A stretch of DNA of 64,000 nt from Pardosa pseudoannulata (Eukaryota; Arthropoda; Arachnida; Araneae; Lycosidae), in contig CM063510.1 in the NCBI GenBank assembly GCA_032207245.1, forward strand, positions 45,219,239 through 45,283,238. Direction: 5' to 3'. Under the pieces are notes generated by a model. It saw only the letters and a list, made by a program, of their open reading frames with translations. It ran no database searches and was not told the DNA's origin. Both the position numbers and the translations under genes were made by a program. How positions within the stretch are numbered: the stretch's first letter is position 1; every line of letters starts with the position of its first letter. This document shows, piece by piece, positions 1 through 12,200 of the stretch.

Positions 1-24
1 TAAATCAAACTGAACTTCCAATAA

Positions 25-26
<2 letters not shown>

Positions 27-70
<44 letters not shown>
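27..70. repeat. (TA)n microsatellite
   Basis: About 22 uninterrupted TA units bordering the left side of a dispersed repeat copy. Confidence 0.97.
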
Positions 71-72
<2 letters not shown>

Positions 73-558
73 TACATGTAATCCAGCAAAATAATAACTG
101 TCAGTCACAATAATTATGTAGCCTCTATTGTTTTTACTTGTTCAGGCTATTGGACAAGGAGAAGTCTAATCAGCTAGCAGCAATAAAGTAAGATGCAGTC
201 AGGCCACATTAAAGAGAACAGCATACAAGTCCAAATCTGAAATTTTATTTAAGAGCTGCTAGAAAAAGACATCTTCACTAGCCAGAGACAGATAAGAGAA
301 TGTACATGAAAACATGTGTGGAACAGAGTTGGACTCCCATGGCGAGACAAAGACGAAATATTTCCCAGAGAAATTGAAACTTTGTAAGTGAATTTAACAT
401 TTAGATCAGGGGGAAAACTCAGCCATTTGCTGGTGACAGCTGGGAAATGGGTTGGAAGAATTTTAAGTTGAGGACACTCCTTTGATTAAGACATTTTAAG
501 GAATTAGAATGAGAGAGAAGAGGTTTTTAAAGAGATATTAAATTGAAATAATTATAAT

Positions 559-563
<5 letters not shown>
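71..563 (+). repeat. (TA)-flanked dispersed repeat family, copy 1
   Basis: About 490 bp between two (TA)n tracts. It shares ordered blocks with copies at about 11.49-12.03, 21.78-22.34 and (inverted) 26.79-27.27 kb: a head near ATGTAATCCAGCAAAAT, a TTACTTGTTCAGGCT block, AAAGAGAACAG, and a tail with GGACACTCCTTTGAT followed by an AT-rich end. No coding potential is visible. It looks like a non-autonomous element. Confidence 0.75.
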
Positions 564-599
<36 letters not shown>

Positions 600-608
600 T
601 GTGTGTGT
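564..608. repeat. (TA)n(GT)n microsatellite
   Basis: TA run about 33 bases long passing into a short GT run; the right border of repeat copy 1. Confidence 0.96.
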
Positions 609-1047
609 AAAAAACTACTTAGTACATCATACTAATCAGAAGGGAAAAGGTGATAATAATCCCTTATAATATTTTTTGTATTTTTGTCAAGAACACTTCC
701 AGGTGGTCTACCTCTAAAAATATTGTTAATTATGTTTGTTCTTATATTCCCAAATCAAAACAGATATTGCTTACTGTAAGTACTAAAAAATTATCATGAA
801 GGGTTCTTGGTAAATTAATAAAAATAATGCATTTCTTGGAAATACCACTGCAGTTAAATCCAATTTTTAGTTTCATTTAAATTATAATCTCATGTTACGT
901 GACATTTTATGCCAGTTTCAAGAATTATATTAGCTTAGGGCTGTATAAATTTTAAAATTGTTAAACTATAAAGCTTGATGCTTTAAAACAATGTTAAAAT
1001 AGATAAGTGCTATTTTAAAACAATCTATTTAGCTGTTTCAAATTTTG

Positions 1048-1106
<59 letters not shown>
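1048..1106. repeat. (TA)n microsatellite
   Basis: Long TA run preceded by TATATG variants. The following 350 bp (1,107-1,460) are unique-looking. Confidence 0.96.
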
Positions 1107-1109
<3 letters not shown>

Positions 1110-1460
1110 ATGGTCCATAATGTAGACTACTAATCCCAAGTCTCTTCTTTTTAAACCATGCATTATTAAATTCAGTCCTTTCATTAAGCTTTGGCTATGC
1201 TCTCAAATATACTCCTTTGTTCAATTACATTGTTAACGAGCATAGAGGGTATTGCCCAGCCCAGCTTCCGACTCAAAGTGCACCAAATTCTTGTTTGCCC
1301 AAACTTTTTTCTTACTGATGTTCTTCCGCGATTAATTTTTTTTTTTCACTGTGTACATCTGCCAGAGGATGCATCTCTCTGCTCTTACGTGACCTTTAAA
1401 TAGTTCCACTTATTTTTAAATGTAACTCCCTTAATTTTTAAAAACACACTTTCAAACATG

Positions 1461-1716
1461 ACAATATATATATATGCAATACATCAAAATTATTACACCT
1501 TGAATATCTATCTAAAATTATTCTTTTCACATTCTCATTTTTTATACCTAATTTCCCAGCCACAAAATCTCAGATTTTAAGGAGTATTAACCAACAAATT
1601 CTTTTTACCAGACTCCCACAACTAATGCTAGAATAAAGGCTAATTTTCTGTCCACTCATCCTATTTTCCAGCTGTCCCAGAAAAAATAGTTCACTTCTAA
1701 TGTATAAATAGCTGCA
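1461..1716 (-). repeat. (TA)-flanked repeat family, partial copy 2 (inverted)
   Basis: The reverse complement aligns closely with the tail half of the copy at 11.8-12.03 kb: GGGACAGCTGGAAAAT, GAGTGGACAGAAAATTAG, TTTATTCTAGCATTAGTT, GGCTGGGAAATTAGGTA and a terminus reading TAATAATTTTGATGTATTGCA next to a TA run. The head half is missing or too diverged to see. Confidence 0.75.
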
Positions 1717-3079
1717 TAACACTGACAAAGCTCAAGGGAAAATATCTGTGTGATCACTCACAGTTGAGCAAAATATGTAATGGAAGTGTGTATTCATGAA
1801 CATTCAATGCTTTGCTCTTTCTGTGTAAAGGCATTTATTTTTAGTTTTAATAAACGCTGATCTTGCTTCTTTTTAGTGGAGCTATGACTGAAAATTACAT
1901 AAGTTCACTCATTGCCCAGTAAACCCGAACAATTCAAAATAATAGGGAATAAAACTATATTGTGACTGCAAATAAAATTTGCACATTACACAGACATATC
2001 TAATTAGAAATTTTAGTTATAACCTTTAAGTTAGTTATATAGTTATCATTTATTATTGTTATCATTTTTAGTTTTAAGCATAGCAATCTTCTCTCTCTCG
2101 GTCTCTTTACCATTAGCTACGTTAAAAATTAACAAGCTTCTTAAATAAAATTATCTTAAATAGGTTGAACTTTTTATATATTTACAACATATATTGCTGT
2201 AAAACATTTTTAAAATGTATATTTTAGTAAATTACTATTCATTCGACAAATTTCTTTTTTCTAGACCTTGTTTTCAGAACATTCCAATGAATTTAAATCT
2301 TTTCTTAATTTGTACATATAAGGCATAAAAAAAAGGAGTATCAGTGACAAAAATCAAAACTGAGATAACTAATACAAATGATATGAGAAACCCATATTTC
2401 ATATTAAAACAAATGCATACATATAGGACATTTATATAAATGTAATAAATTAAAATTTTAAACTAAATGCATCTAAATTATTGTTCCCAATTTAAATTTA
2501 TGAAGAAAAGAATATCAATACAAAATCACAAACTCTTCTTTAACAGATGAACATGCAATAGCAGACATTCTATTTTCTATGTTTTAGACTGAAAAAAATG
2601 AAATGAGAACTTGGTTGTTGACAAACTTTTTTGGACCTTGAAGTAAAATAATGACAAAAAATGACTGCATTGCATTTTATTTTGTTTATTCTAACCCCAG
2701 GGAAAAAGAGGGTGGGGAGGGGCTAATTTATAAAAACTTTCAGGCAATTTTACTATGGCTACCAATACTTTGGCAGACAGTTAATGCATTACATCATCAG
2801 TTTTTCTTGCTGTTCCTATGGTGTAACATACATATAAAGGAAAGTATATGAAAAAACTTCTAGAATTTTCTATACATTCTGAGCTTGTTTTATACAAATT
2901 TTATTTTTATCTCTTAGAACCTTTTGCTTATTTCTGCTTTATATTTGAGATCTATTACTTCTTTCTGAATTGTTGAATACATCTGTTACTCAATCTTGAT
3001 AATTCAAACACTGTAACTGATTTTTAAGAATTTGAGTTATCAAGAATACACTGTATAAAAAAGATACTAAAATACTCAC

Positions 3080-3235
3080 TTCAACCCTTTCATCTTCCAG
3101 TAATTTTAGAACCATATCATATACATCTTGTGTCCACCTCTTGTTGTGCATCACAGTAAATAAATTAGAAAATACTAATATTTGCAAATAAGAAGCAGCT
3201 GTTAGCCGTGAGTGCCACAAATGACATGAAACTAT
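3080..3235 (-). CDS. PSME4: PSME4 exon 38 of window (last visible)
   Basis: Residues 1459-1510, 52 whole codons. [20 protein letters not shown] and LLEDERVE match [20 protein letters not shown] and LLEDEQLE, within the C-terminal part where a bromodomain-like region is reported for mammalian PA200. It ends at a GTGAGT donor, and I find no continuation in 1-3,079, so about 130 C-terminal residues lie to the left of the window. Confidence 0.96.
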
Positions 3236-6200
3236 CTATACATATAAAAGAAAATATGTATTAGAATTAAAAAAATATTCATTTTAAATACAACATATTT
3301 TTACTAATTGTCTTAAACTCATGTATCTCAATTAACTCTGATTTGAAAAATGCATTGATCTTAGAAACCATCATTTAATGCATGTTTGTTTAAATACATA
3401 TAAATGTTTGTATATATATATAAATGTATGTATATTTATATATAAATTTGTTTATAAAAAGTGTACCTACAACAAACAAAAAATTACATATTTCTTATGT
3501 TATAATGTAAATTTTCTAGTGTAACAATTTTCTTTCTATGAATCTTGACTTACCTATACTGTGAAGTGCAACAGAAAGTTCCAAGACTGAAATTACTGTA
3601 ACTGACCCTGTGAAAGTGGGGATAATAGGAAATCAAGGTTATATTCCTGCAACTCTCTTCTATTTATCTTACTACTTCATGTGAAGCTGTGAATATGTAA
3701 TTTTTCTTTTCTGAATTCATATAACACACAGCCATAGATGTATTTGTTAAATTCAGCAAAACTGGGAAATGCATGAGCATTAAATTTTGTGTAGGGCTCG
3801 ATAAATCTGCAATTCAAACTCTTGAAATACATCGTATGGCTTTTGATGAAGCTTAAAATCAGACAACAGTTTCTTAATGGCACCCTTGTTTTATGGTGAC
3901 TTTTCATTCATTTGAAGATTACAAGACTACGGGGTGACCAAATACCAACAAAACAGATGAAAACAGAGAGAAAAATGCAACACTGATATAAGATAAGCAT
4001 CTGACAAGTTATTGCAGATTAAGTAGGAATAGAGTTTGTCAAGATATTTTGATGGCAAATTTGAATATATGAAAACTTTGCTGAAAAGTTTGATCCAAGA
4101 ATTCTGAAAAAATGATCAAAAGGAACAACAAATAACATTTGTTTTAAAACTGTTTTAAAAAGCTAATGAGGGCATCAGTTTCCTTTCTGAAGTTATAATA
4201 GATGACAAAAGTTAGATTTATGTGTATTATCTAGAAACACAGCAGCAAATTTTTACTACTTAAAACATATCTAAAAAATGCAATCTTAAAATAAATCTAT
4301 TAAAAAAAGTGGGAAAGCATGGAAAAAAAATTGCTTTTTTTGGGAGACAATAGCATAATGGATGGAAACTGCTGTTTTAAATAACAAATCACAATTGCTT
4401 ACTTATATGAATTATTTAATGATACTTACAGATTTTAATGTTGAAACTGCTGCTTCAATACTTTCAGCAGTTAGAAGTGATTGTCCCAAAATAGCAATTG
4501 TGATATCACTCTCTCTCTTAAATGAATCATCATTATCATTTTGCACATGACAGAGCTATATTTTAGAAAAAAAAGGGTGAAATTAATAACATGCCAATAT
4601 AAATAACATGTAAACACATTTTATTAAACTTACTACATGGAAAAACTCTTTCTAAAATATGATTGTGATAAAAAAAAATGCCCCTAGAAAAGGTTATCTA
4701 ATATAAAGTGAACAGAAAATTGTTTTTTATTTTTACAGAAAATAGTTTGGTAAATGATAAATAAATTTTTTAAAAATTATTTCAGGTAAATGACCAATTT
4801 TATCCCAGCTGCACAACCAGGAAGAATTTGAATCCATTGTCATTAGTATAGCACATGAGTAAGATTCACAGATTAGTAACAAAAACTATATACTATGTAT
4901 TATTAAAATTGTAGTCTTATTATCTTTTATAGGTTCTTAGAGAAATATGAAAATAAATTTCCCAACTTTCAATGAATAACTATCAAAAGTTTCCCTACCT
5001 ACAATGCTCTTATACCATATTTTTTTTTAATTTAAAATTTTAACAGCCTTCACCAACCTCACGGCAGTCCTGCCTTTCCCTTTAATAATATTTTATTTGA
5101 TTAGCAATCCCAAAACATAATTATGACAGTCTGTGTACTCATATCTAGAGTTGGACAATATCAAAATTTGATTTTGCAATATATCTGCAAATATTGATAT
5201 TGATATATTGTGATACTACTTTTAAGTAGGAGGAAATGAATATCACTATATTTGAAAGACTAACAGTATGTATCAGTGATAGTTAGATGTATAAAGCCAT
5301 GCATTAGTATTTTATAGCTATTATACAGCACAACTCTCATAATTATTCATAAAATATTGCACTTACGCTATTGCTTCTGGAGTAATGATGTCATATTTAA
5401 GGTTAATATTTTTGATAAATATTTTTAATACTTCTAAAACGAAAAGTTATTTCTGAATAAATTTTAATGATCAATTAGACTAATAAACTTTAAACTTTGA
5501 CATTTTGCTTGTATCTACAAACCACTTGGTAAAACCTTGATTTGAATTAACTTTTTTCTTTATTATTATTTTACAAATGCTACCAAATTATTTATATTTA
5601 ATTGAAGAAAAATTTGCTAATTGGGGAAAAGTATTTTGAAATGTGTTTTATCAAGAAGACTATAAAATTTCTGATGCTATGAAATTAGTTAAAATAAAAC
5701 TTACAAGATTAATAAACAATTAAGTTGTCAAACAAAAATTTTTAAACATTTAAATTAAAAATATGTTTCCAGTTTGTTTTACAAACACCATAAGCATCCA
5801 CTATCTACAGAAAATATGAATGAGCTATCAGCAAGCTATCGAGATATATCAACATATGCACATGTCACAGTCTGTTATGATCAAGCTATACAGTAATACC
5901 AACATGAGTACATATCACTTTCTTACAAATAAGATAAAATTTTATGGGATTTTCTTCAAAGCTTCCCATGAAGTTTCTTAAAAAACTGCTTTCTTGCTTC
6001 AAATGAGTTTAACAAACATTTAGAACAAAAGAAATGAAAAAAGGGGATACTAACTGTTGGTAATAACTGGAAAACTTCAGGGGGAGCAGTATATAAACTC
6101 TTAGAACCATTGCGCTGCAACCATTGACAAACTACAAAGAGATAATTAAGTTTTAGTATGCTCAGCAAAAATACAATGCTACTTTGGCTATTTATTTTAT

Positions 6201-9200
6201 TGTTATGAAACTCAATATTAGTGCAATATACTTGAAAAGAGTTTACAAATACCCTTTATTACATTAGTTTAATCTACATTTTGTACAATTTGAAAAACAC
6301 TTTCTGCAGTACTTGAGAAATAATTCATTCACCAAGATAAAATTAATTTTGTAAAAATTATTTTTGAAGCTGTACAATAATTAAGCATAATCATGATAAC
6401 CTTAAGCAAACAAAAGTTGTTGGGAACTTATTGCAGCTTTTATGAACTGTTGACTTACTATAAAACCACATGACCTATATTAACCAATATAGCATAAACT
6501 GCATATAATACATTTTAGTGAACATACATTTATATAAGAAAGATTTTACCCCTGCATACTTATTTAAGTTCAGATGTTGATATGTAATTTTCCTCACATC
6601 TGTGTTTTGTTTAGTGTGTGTTCCACAACAATATATTGATAGATAAAATATTGTACTAAAGTGTATTGCAATGCAAAATGATGATCTTATGGTGTGATTA
6701 TTAAAGCTTTCTTCAATACAAAATACCGTTCTCAAATAAAAATTATAATTTATACATGCATATATTCATAAACAATAACGGGAAATGAGAAACTGCCATG
6801 TGAAATGCCAATCTTAAATTTTGATTAGATTTTATGAAGTAGCAGAAAGCATACTAATAGATCAGAAAATGATGTAAAAAAATATCCAAAATAATGATAC
6901 TAAAGAGTACTTATAATTTAATCTGATATAACCCAGAATATTTTTTTTAATTTTCATTGTTATTTATGTGGTTCAATATTCATTAATTATATCAAACTTT
7001 TGGGATTTGGGCAAATGTCTTATGTACCCTGCTAGTTATATTACCCAGGTAAAGAGAAAAATTGCATTTAATTCAAACTAGCTTGGATCAATATGCTGGA
7101 ATTGTATTTAGTTCAAACTAACTTGAGTTAGTTGGCTAAAATTAATTTTTTTTTATTAATTCCCATAGTAGAATAAAAAAAAAGCCAAACATTTAGATTA
7201 AATTTATCTATTTATAAAATGTTAAAAATAACTGCATAATAATGCTGAAAACATCTGTATGAATATGATCTTTCTTGAAGTTAGTATACTTACTTGTTCT
7301 AAACAAATTTTTTGCACTTTTCTTTTCATCTGATTCATCATGACAGTTTTGTACATCATTTTTGATGTTATCATCTTTGATCTCCAGGATAGATAGTTTA
7401 GGAAGAATTGAGTCTAAAAATGGTTTTCGTTTTGGAGAAAAAGCTAATGTGTCTACATTCATAGGAACATCATATAAAAGTATATAGCCTAAAAGACTAA
7501 AGAAAACAGCACAACTTAAACAACCTACAGTACTACTACATTTAAAAGTCACACAAATTAACATATTAACTATTAAACTATACACACAATCAAAAGTTCA
7601 TATTAATAAAAGCATGACATTTTATAGCTAATTAAAAAGTAAAAACACGAATATTTTAAGGCTAACTGAAAGAGCCACAGTAGCTCAGTCAGCAAAGGCA
7701 TTGATCTCATAGTTGGAGGACTGTGAGTTTGCGGTCCAGATGGCCAAAGACTATTGTCTTTCTAATGGTGATTTGGTTTAGAGCACTATGGCCTATTGTT
7801 TTGCTACATGAAGGCTAATAGATCAGGATCTACTGCTTAAGCTGATTCCAAACAGCTATGAACATGTGCATGGTCGCAATATCCTTCAAGTTTAAATTAG
7901 ACCTCTATTGAGGGCAAGCCAAGCCTGGGGTCATCTGTGTGGTTCCTATTTCCAAATTACGACAGCCCATTTTCATAAGTCATTCTTTCATCCTAACAGT
8001 GTCTTAAAATGTAAGATGCAACCATTTGCCTTAAATCGAGTAGCCTCTATCTTTTTAACTTGGCTCATTCAAGTGACATTAGTAGCAACAACAACAGGTG
8101 AATTCTGTAACTTTTAAAAAAACTTTCAAAAGTTTGAATAATACTAACTATCCTCTACGTAACAATGAGCTCATATCAAAGGATCATAACAAGCAAGGTT
8201 AGAAGCATATGCTTATGTTATTTTGCTGAGGAATAGTAGACAAAAATTTGCTGTTTGCAGCTTCAACCACAAACTAAAGCAGCAAAAATTAAAGGGATGT
8301 AAGTGACAAAAGTAAAATTTAAGTAAAACTAGTGCTAAATTTAAATTGAATAGAAAATTCTAAAAGTTTCTCATGTGCATACTTCTTTATAAAATTGAAT
8401 GTATGTAATAATATGTATGTGTTACTTTTAAAAATAAAATATGTATTTCTCTTATTTGCACTAGTTGTCACCAGTTTCCTCCCACCCCACTTACATCACT
8501 TTGCTCCTTGGAACTTCAATTGAGAATTCCAGAAATAACAAAGCTTTGACACAACTGTATTCTGTGACTAATTTAAAATAAGGAAATTTTATGTGCACTA
8601 CACACTGCCTTCCCTTTTTTAGGGGAGGGGAGAATTATGTATGAGGATATTAGAGCTACTTAGACCTGGTACTACTTCTTAAAATCAATTCTAAATTGCT
8701 AAGAGCATGCGTACCATTAGTTAAATTCAAATCAACACATCATAGTGTGGAAATATGCTGTGACAAAGGTATTATTTGGTTTGGTTTGTTTAGGAGTGCT
8801 ACAGTCTACTTTTTTGCAACACAAAGGCTAATGAGACCGGCATTATTTAGTCTTTCTTATTTTATTTGTGCATTGATCTATCATTTTAACTACTTCTATG
8901 AAAAGTTATCTAGTGCTTTTAAAAGCATATAGTTAACCCAATAATAAATTTACAACTGCATACAAATGTAAATTAAAAATAAATAAAACAGAATGTAATA
9001 AAACTTGAAAAACAACAGTAAATACAGTTATGACTTCCATCTTTGAGTTGGTTTAGAAAAAAATAATGCAGTATTTAATATTTTTCACTCAATAAACTGA
9101 TTTACAAGAAACATACACAAAATTGTCAAAAAAGAAAGATAACTACTTAAATTATATAAAAATTACAAAAATTTTAATTTAACTTACCTTCCCATTTTCT

Positions 9201-12200
9201 CCCGAACATTCTGATATGAATGATTCAGTCTGGGTTCAACATAATTTAAAGCTCTATTTAATAATTCACATACTCTCCATTCTTGCTGACTAATAACAGC
9301 AATGAGTAAGTAGATCCAACTAAAAAGTGTCAAACATACAGAAAAATAACTTATAGTCTTCCCATAGCATTTTTTAAAAAAGAAATTAAACTACTATGAA
9401 TATTTAAGCACTGTCATATAATTTGAATGTTATATACATAAGAGAAAAGATGCCAACAGGTAGTGCAATTGATACAAGAAGGAAAAATATAGAAAGCATG
9501 CATATAAGAGAGTTGGTGCACAAAAATAAATGGGGTGATATGGAACCTGAGGTAACTATAATACGAAAATCCTCTATTCCTGATTCCTATATATTTGTAT
9601 TTGTTTTGAGCTAAGATAGAAATTGAATAAAATAATAGTTCTGATGGATTGGACATTTTGTTGTGAATATAAATCACTTCAACATTGAATTATCTTACTG
9701 ATAACACTGAATGTATTTTATTTACCCACTAGCATAAGCATAATGTATCTCTTCATACTCATTTATTTTTTTAATTTTTATTTATTTATTTATTTATTTA
9801 TTTTTTTAAATAAGTGGTATAACTACTAAAATGAATTAAGTTTATATCGAATAGTTCACAGAAATTGAATTAAAAAATTTCTGCCTAATAATTAATTCCA
9901 GGAAATTTAAATTAGGTTAGAAAATACTTGAACCTAGGATATTTCAAACATATGTTCAGATGTAAACATGAATTACAAGTTATTTACTGAGGTAAACAAT
10001 TCCATTCTGTAAAAGAAAAAAAATGGACTTTGTTCACTCTAGTGGTGAACTCTTTGTATCACAAAACAATTCAAACATTCAAAAATGCAAAAACTTTTTT
10101 TAAAAAAGAAAGGTTTAGGAAGTAACAAAAATTAACTTAATTTTTTACTAATGTAAAACCCCAGAATGTGACAAATCTGTTTTATCCCCATAATTTTGTA
10201 GTATGGTAATAAAAAGGTTAATAGGTATATGTCTTTGTGATACATGCTCATTGCGATACAAAATATAAATAAAATATATAGTTATTTAAATCACACAAAA
10301 ATAACCACTATATAAGATTATAAAACTAGATAAAAATAATTTTGAAAGAACAAATAAAATCTTACCTGGATTCTAAGAAAGACCCACTTTCAATACTTGT
10401 TGGCTCTTCCATCATCAACTCAAAAAACCAATAGTACTTGTTAGGGTCTCTGCTTTTCTAGGATTAAAACAAGTCAATGAAAATAATAAAAGAAAATAGG
10501 ATACCAACACTTAGACATATACACATAAACATAAAGAGTTTATGCATTTTTAAAATGACATAAAAAAAAGGCAATAAATGTTAAAGCTTACATTTGACTG
10601 GGAGAACATAATAAAATGCATACCCAACAAAAGGTATGTATAATTGTTAATAAATCTAAAACTGCACCTCTTGCTTTAAAAAGAAATACCCCCCCCCTCC
10701 TTCAAAAAAATTTAAATAAAAAGAAATATTACAGAAGTTTTAAATTTCTCAATGGGAACTGTGAAAAAAATATATAAAATGTGATTTGAAATTAATTATA
10801 TTAAAAAAAAGATGATTACTAGCAAATTTTGAAAGATGTTTCCCATAAGACTGTGCAGATTATCATATAAAAATTATGGCTTCAGAGAAAACAAGAAAAG
10901 TATTGCTAAAGATTTTATGGTTTTTGTTGGATTTTTTAATAACAGAAAACTTAAAATAAGGAAAGCAGAAAAAAAGGTCCAAATTAGTTTATTACTATCA
11001 GAAATATGTTTTAGCTCCTATTTTGAAGAAGAAATTTCATTCCTGTGCCCAAACAGAATCTTACCTGCTTTAAGTTTTCGATAATGCTACAAGCCTTACA
11101 TCTAAACTACTGCTCAATTTTTTAGGGGGAAAAATGGATGGAGGAAGGAAATCTGAATTAAAGCTATTTCCTTTAATTTCAACCCATGCAATTCTCTTGA
11201 TGTGCATATGGATTTCTCAACATTTAGACTCTTAAAACAAACTTTTTGTAAGCGGTATCCAAAAACATTGGATGGACTCTGAAAGATTGTAAAGGATAGT
11301 GGAACAAAATCAACCTTGATGTTTTAAGAAATGTTTCTACTATCTTTAAAATCAAGATATGGTAGTTTAACAAAAGGGCTATCCGACTGAATATTTTAGA
11401 AAATAAAATTCTCATATTTATTTATATAGCTTTGCAAAATCATTACAAAAAAGTGTGAACACCTTCTGTCTGAGTATATATATAAATATGTAACATGACA
11501 AATTTTATCTCACTATTTCACCAGAAGATAGCCTCAATTATTTTGAATTGCCAGGGCTTAATGGGCAATGAAAGGACTTAAGTAAGCTGCAGTTGCTCCA
11601 TTAAAACAACTTGGAACTTTAACTTTATTTGAGACTCACAAATAGATGTCTCTATCCAACAAGACCAAACCATTGAATGATGACAAAAACATACTTTTAT
11701 TACAAATTTCTCCCAAATAACAGATCACATGGAATTATTCCCATGAGACCAGCAGCTTAACCAGCATTATGGAGAAATTTTGACATCAGAAGAGTGAAAC
11801 AATTTGCCTGGGACAGCTGGAAAATGTGGTGAGTGGACAGAAAATTAGAATTTATTCTAGCATTAGTTTTGGGAGACTGATAAAAAGAATTTAAGACAGC
11901 AAACACTCCTTTGAATCAGAGATTTCGTGACTGGGAAATTAGGTAGGAAAGAACGAGAAGGGGAAAAGAAAAATTTTAGATAGATATTTTAGGTGTAATA
12001 ATTTTGATATATTACACATATATATAAATATCTAGTTTTCTAATATTGAAAATTAAAAACATATATTCTTCCCTGTAACTTAAACAAATTTGAGTGAAGA
12101 AACACTAATTGTGAAATAACTGTAGGATAAATTTTATCTTGTGATATTATACTGTAATTAAAAGCAAGTTACAAAATAACTACATCCTGTACTCACCTTT

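Larger units (their letters stand above)
1..3079 (-). other. Intron sequence after the last visible PSME4 exon, repeat-rich
   Basis: No exon matching the PA200 C-terminus is visible. The stretch holds three long (TA)n tracts, one full and one partial copy of the (TA)-flanked repeat family described separately, and otherwise AT-rich sequence from about 1,720 to 3,079 without recognisable content. Confidence 0.7.

Noticed and set aside
2651..2851. Last PSME4 exon or independent gene in the left 3 kb
   Set aside because: The plus-strand frame has no similarity to the PA200 C-terminus and lies on the wrong strand; no minus-strand exon with the expected residues was found.
7671..7745. Functional tRNA gene
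   Set aside because: Box A is close to consensus but box B is degenerate and no acceptor stem pairs; the sequence continues into a SINE body.
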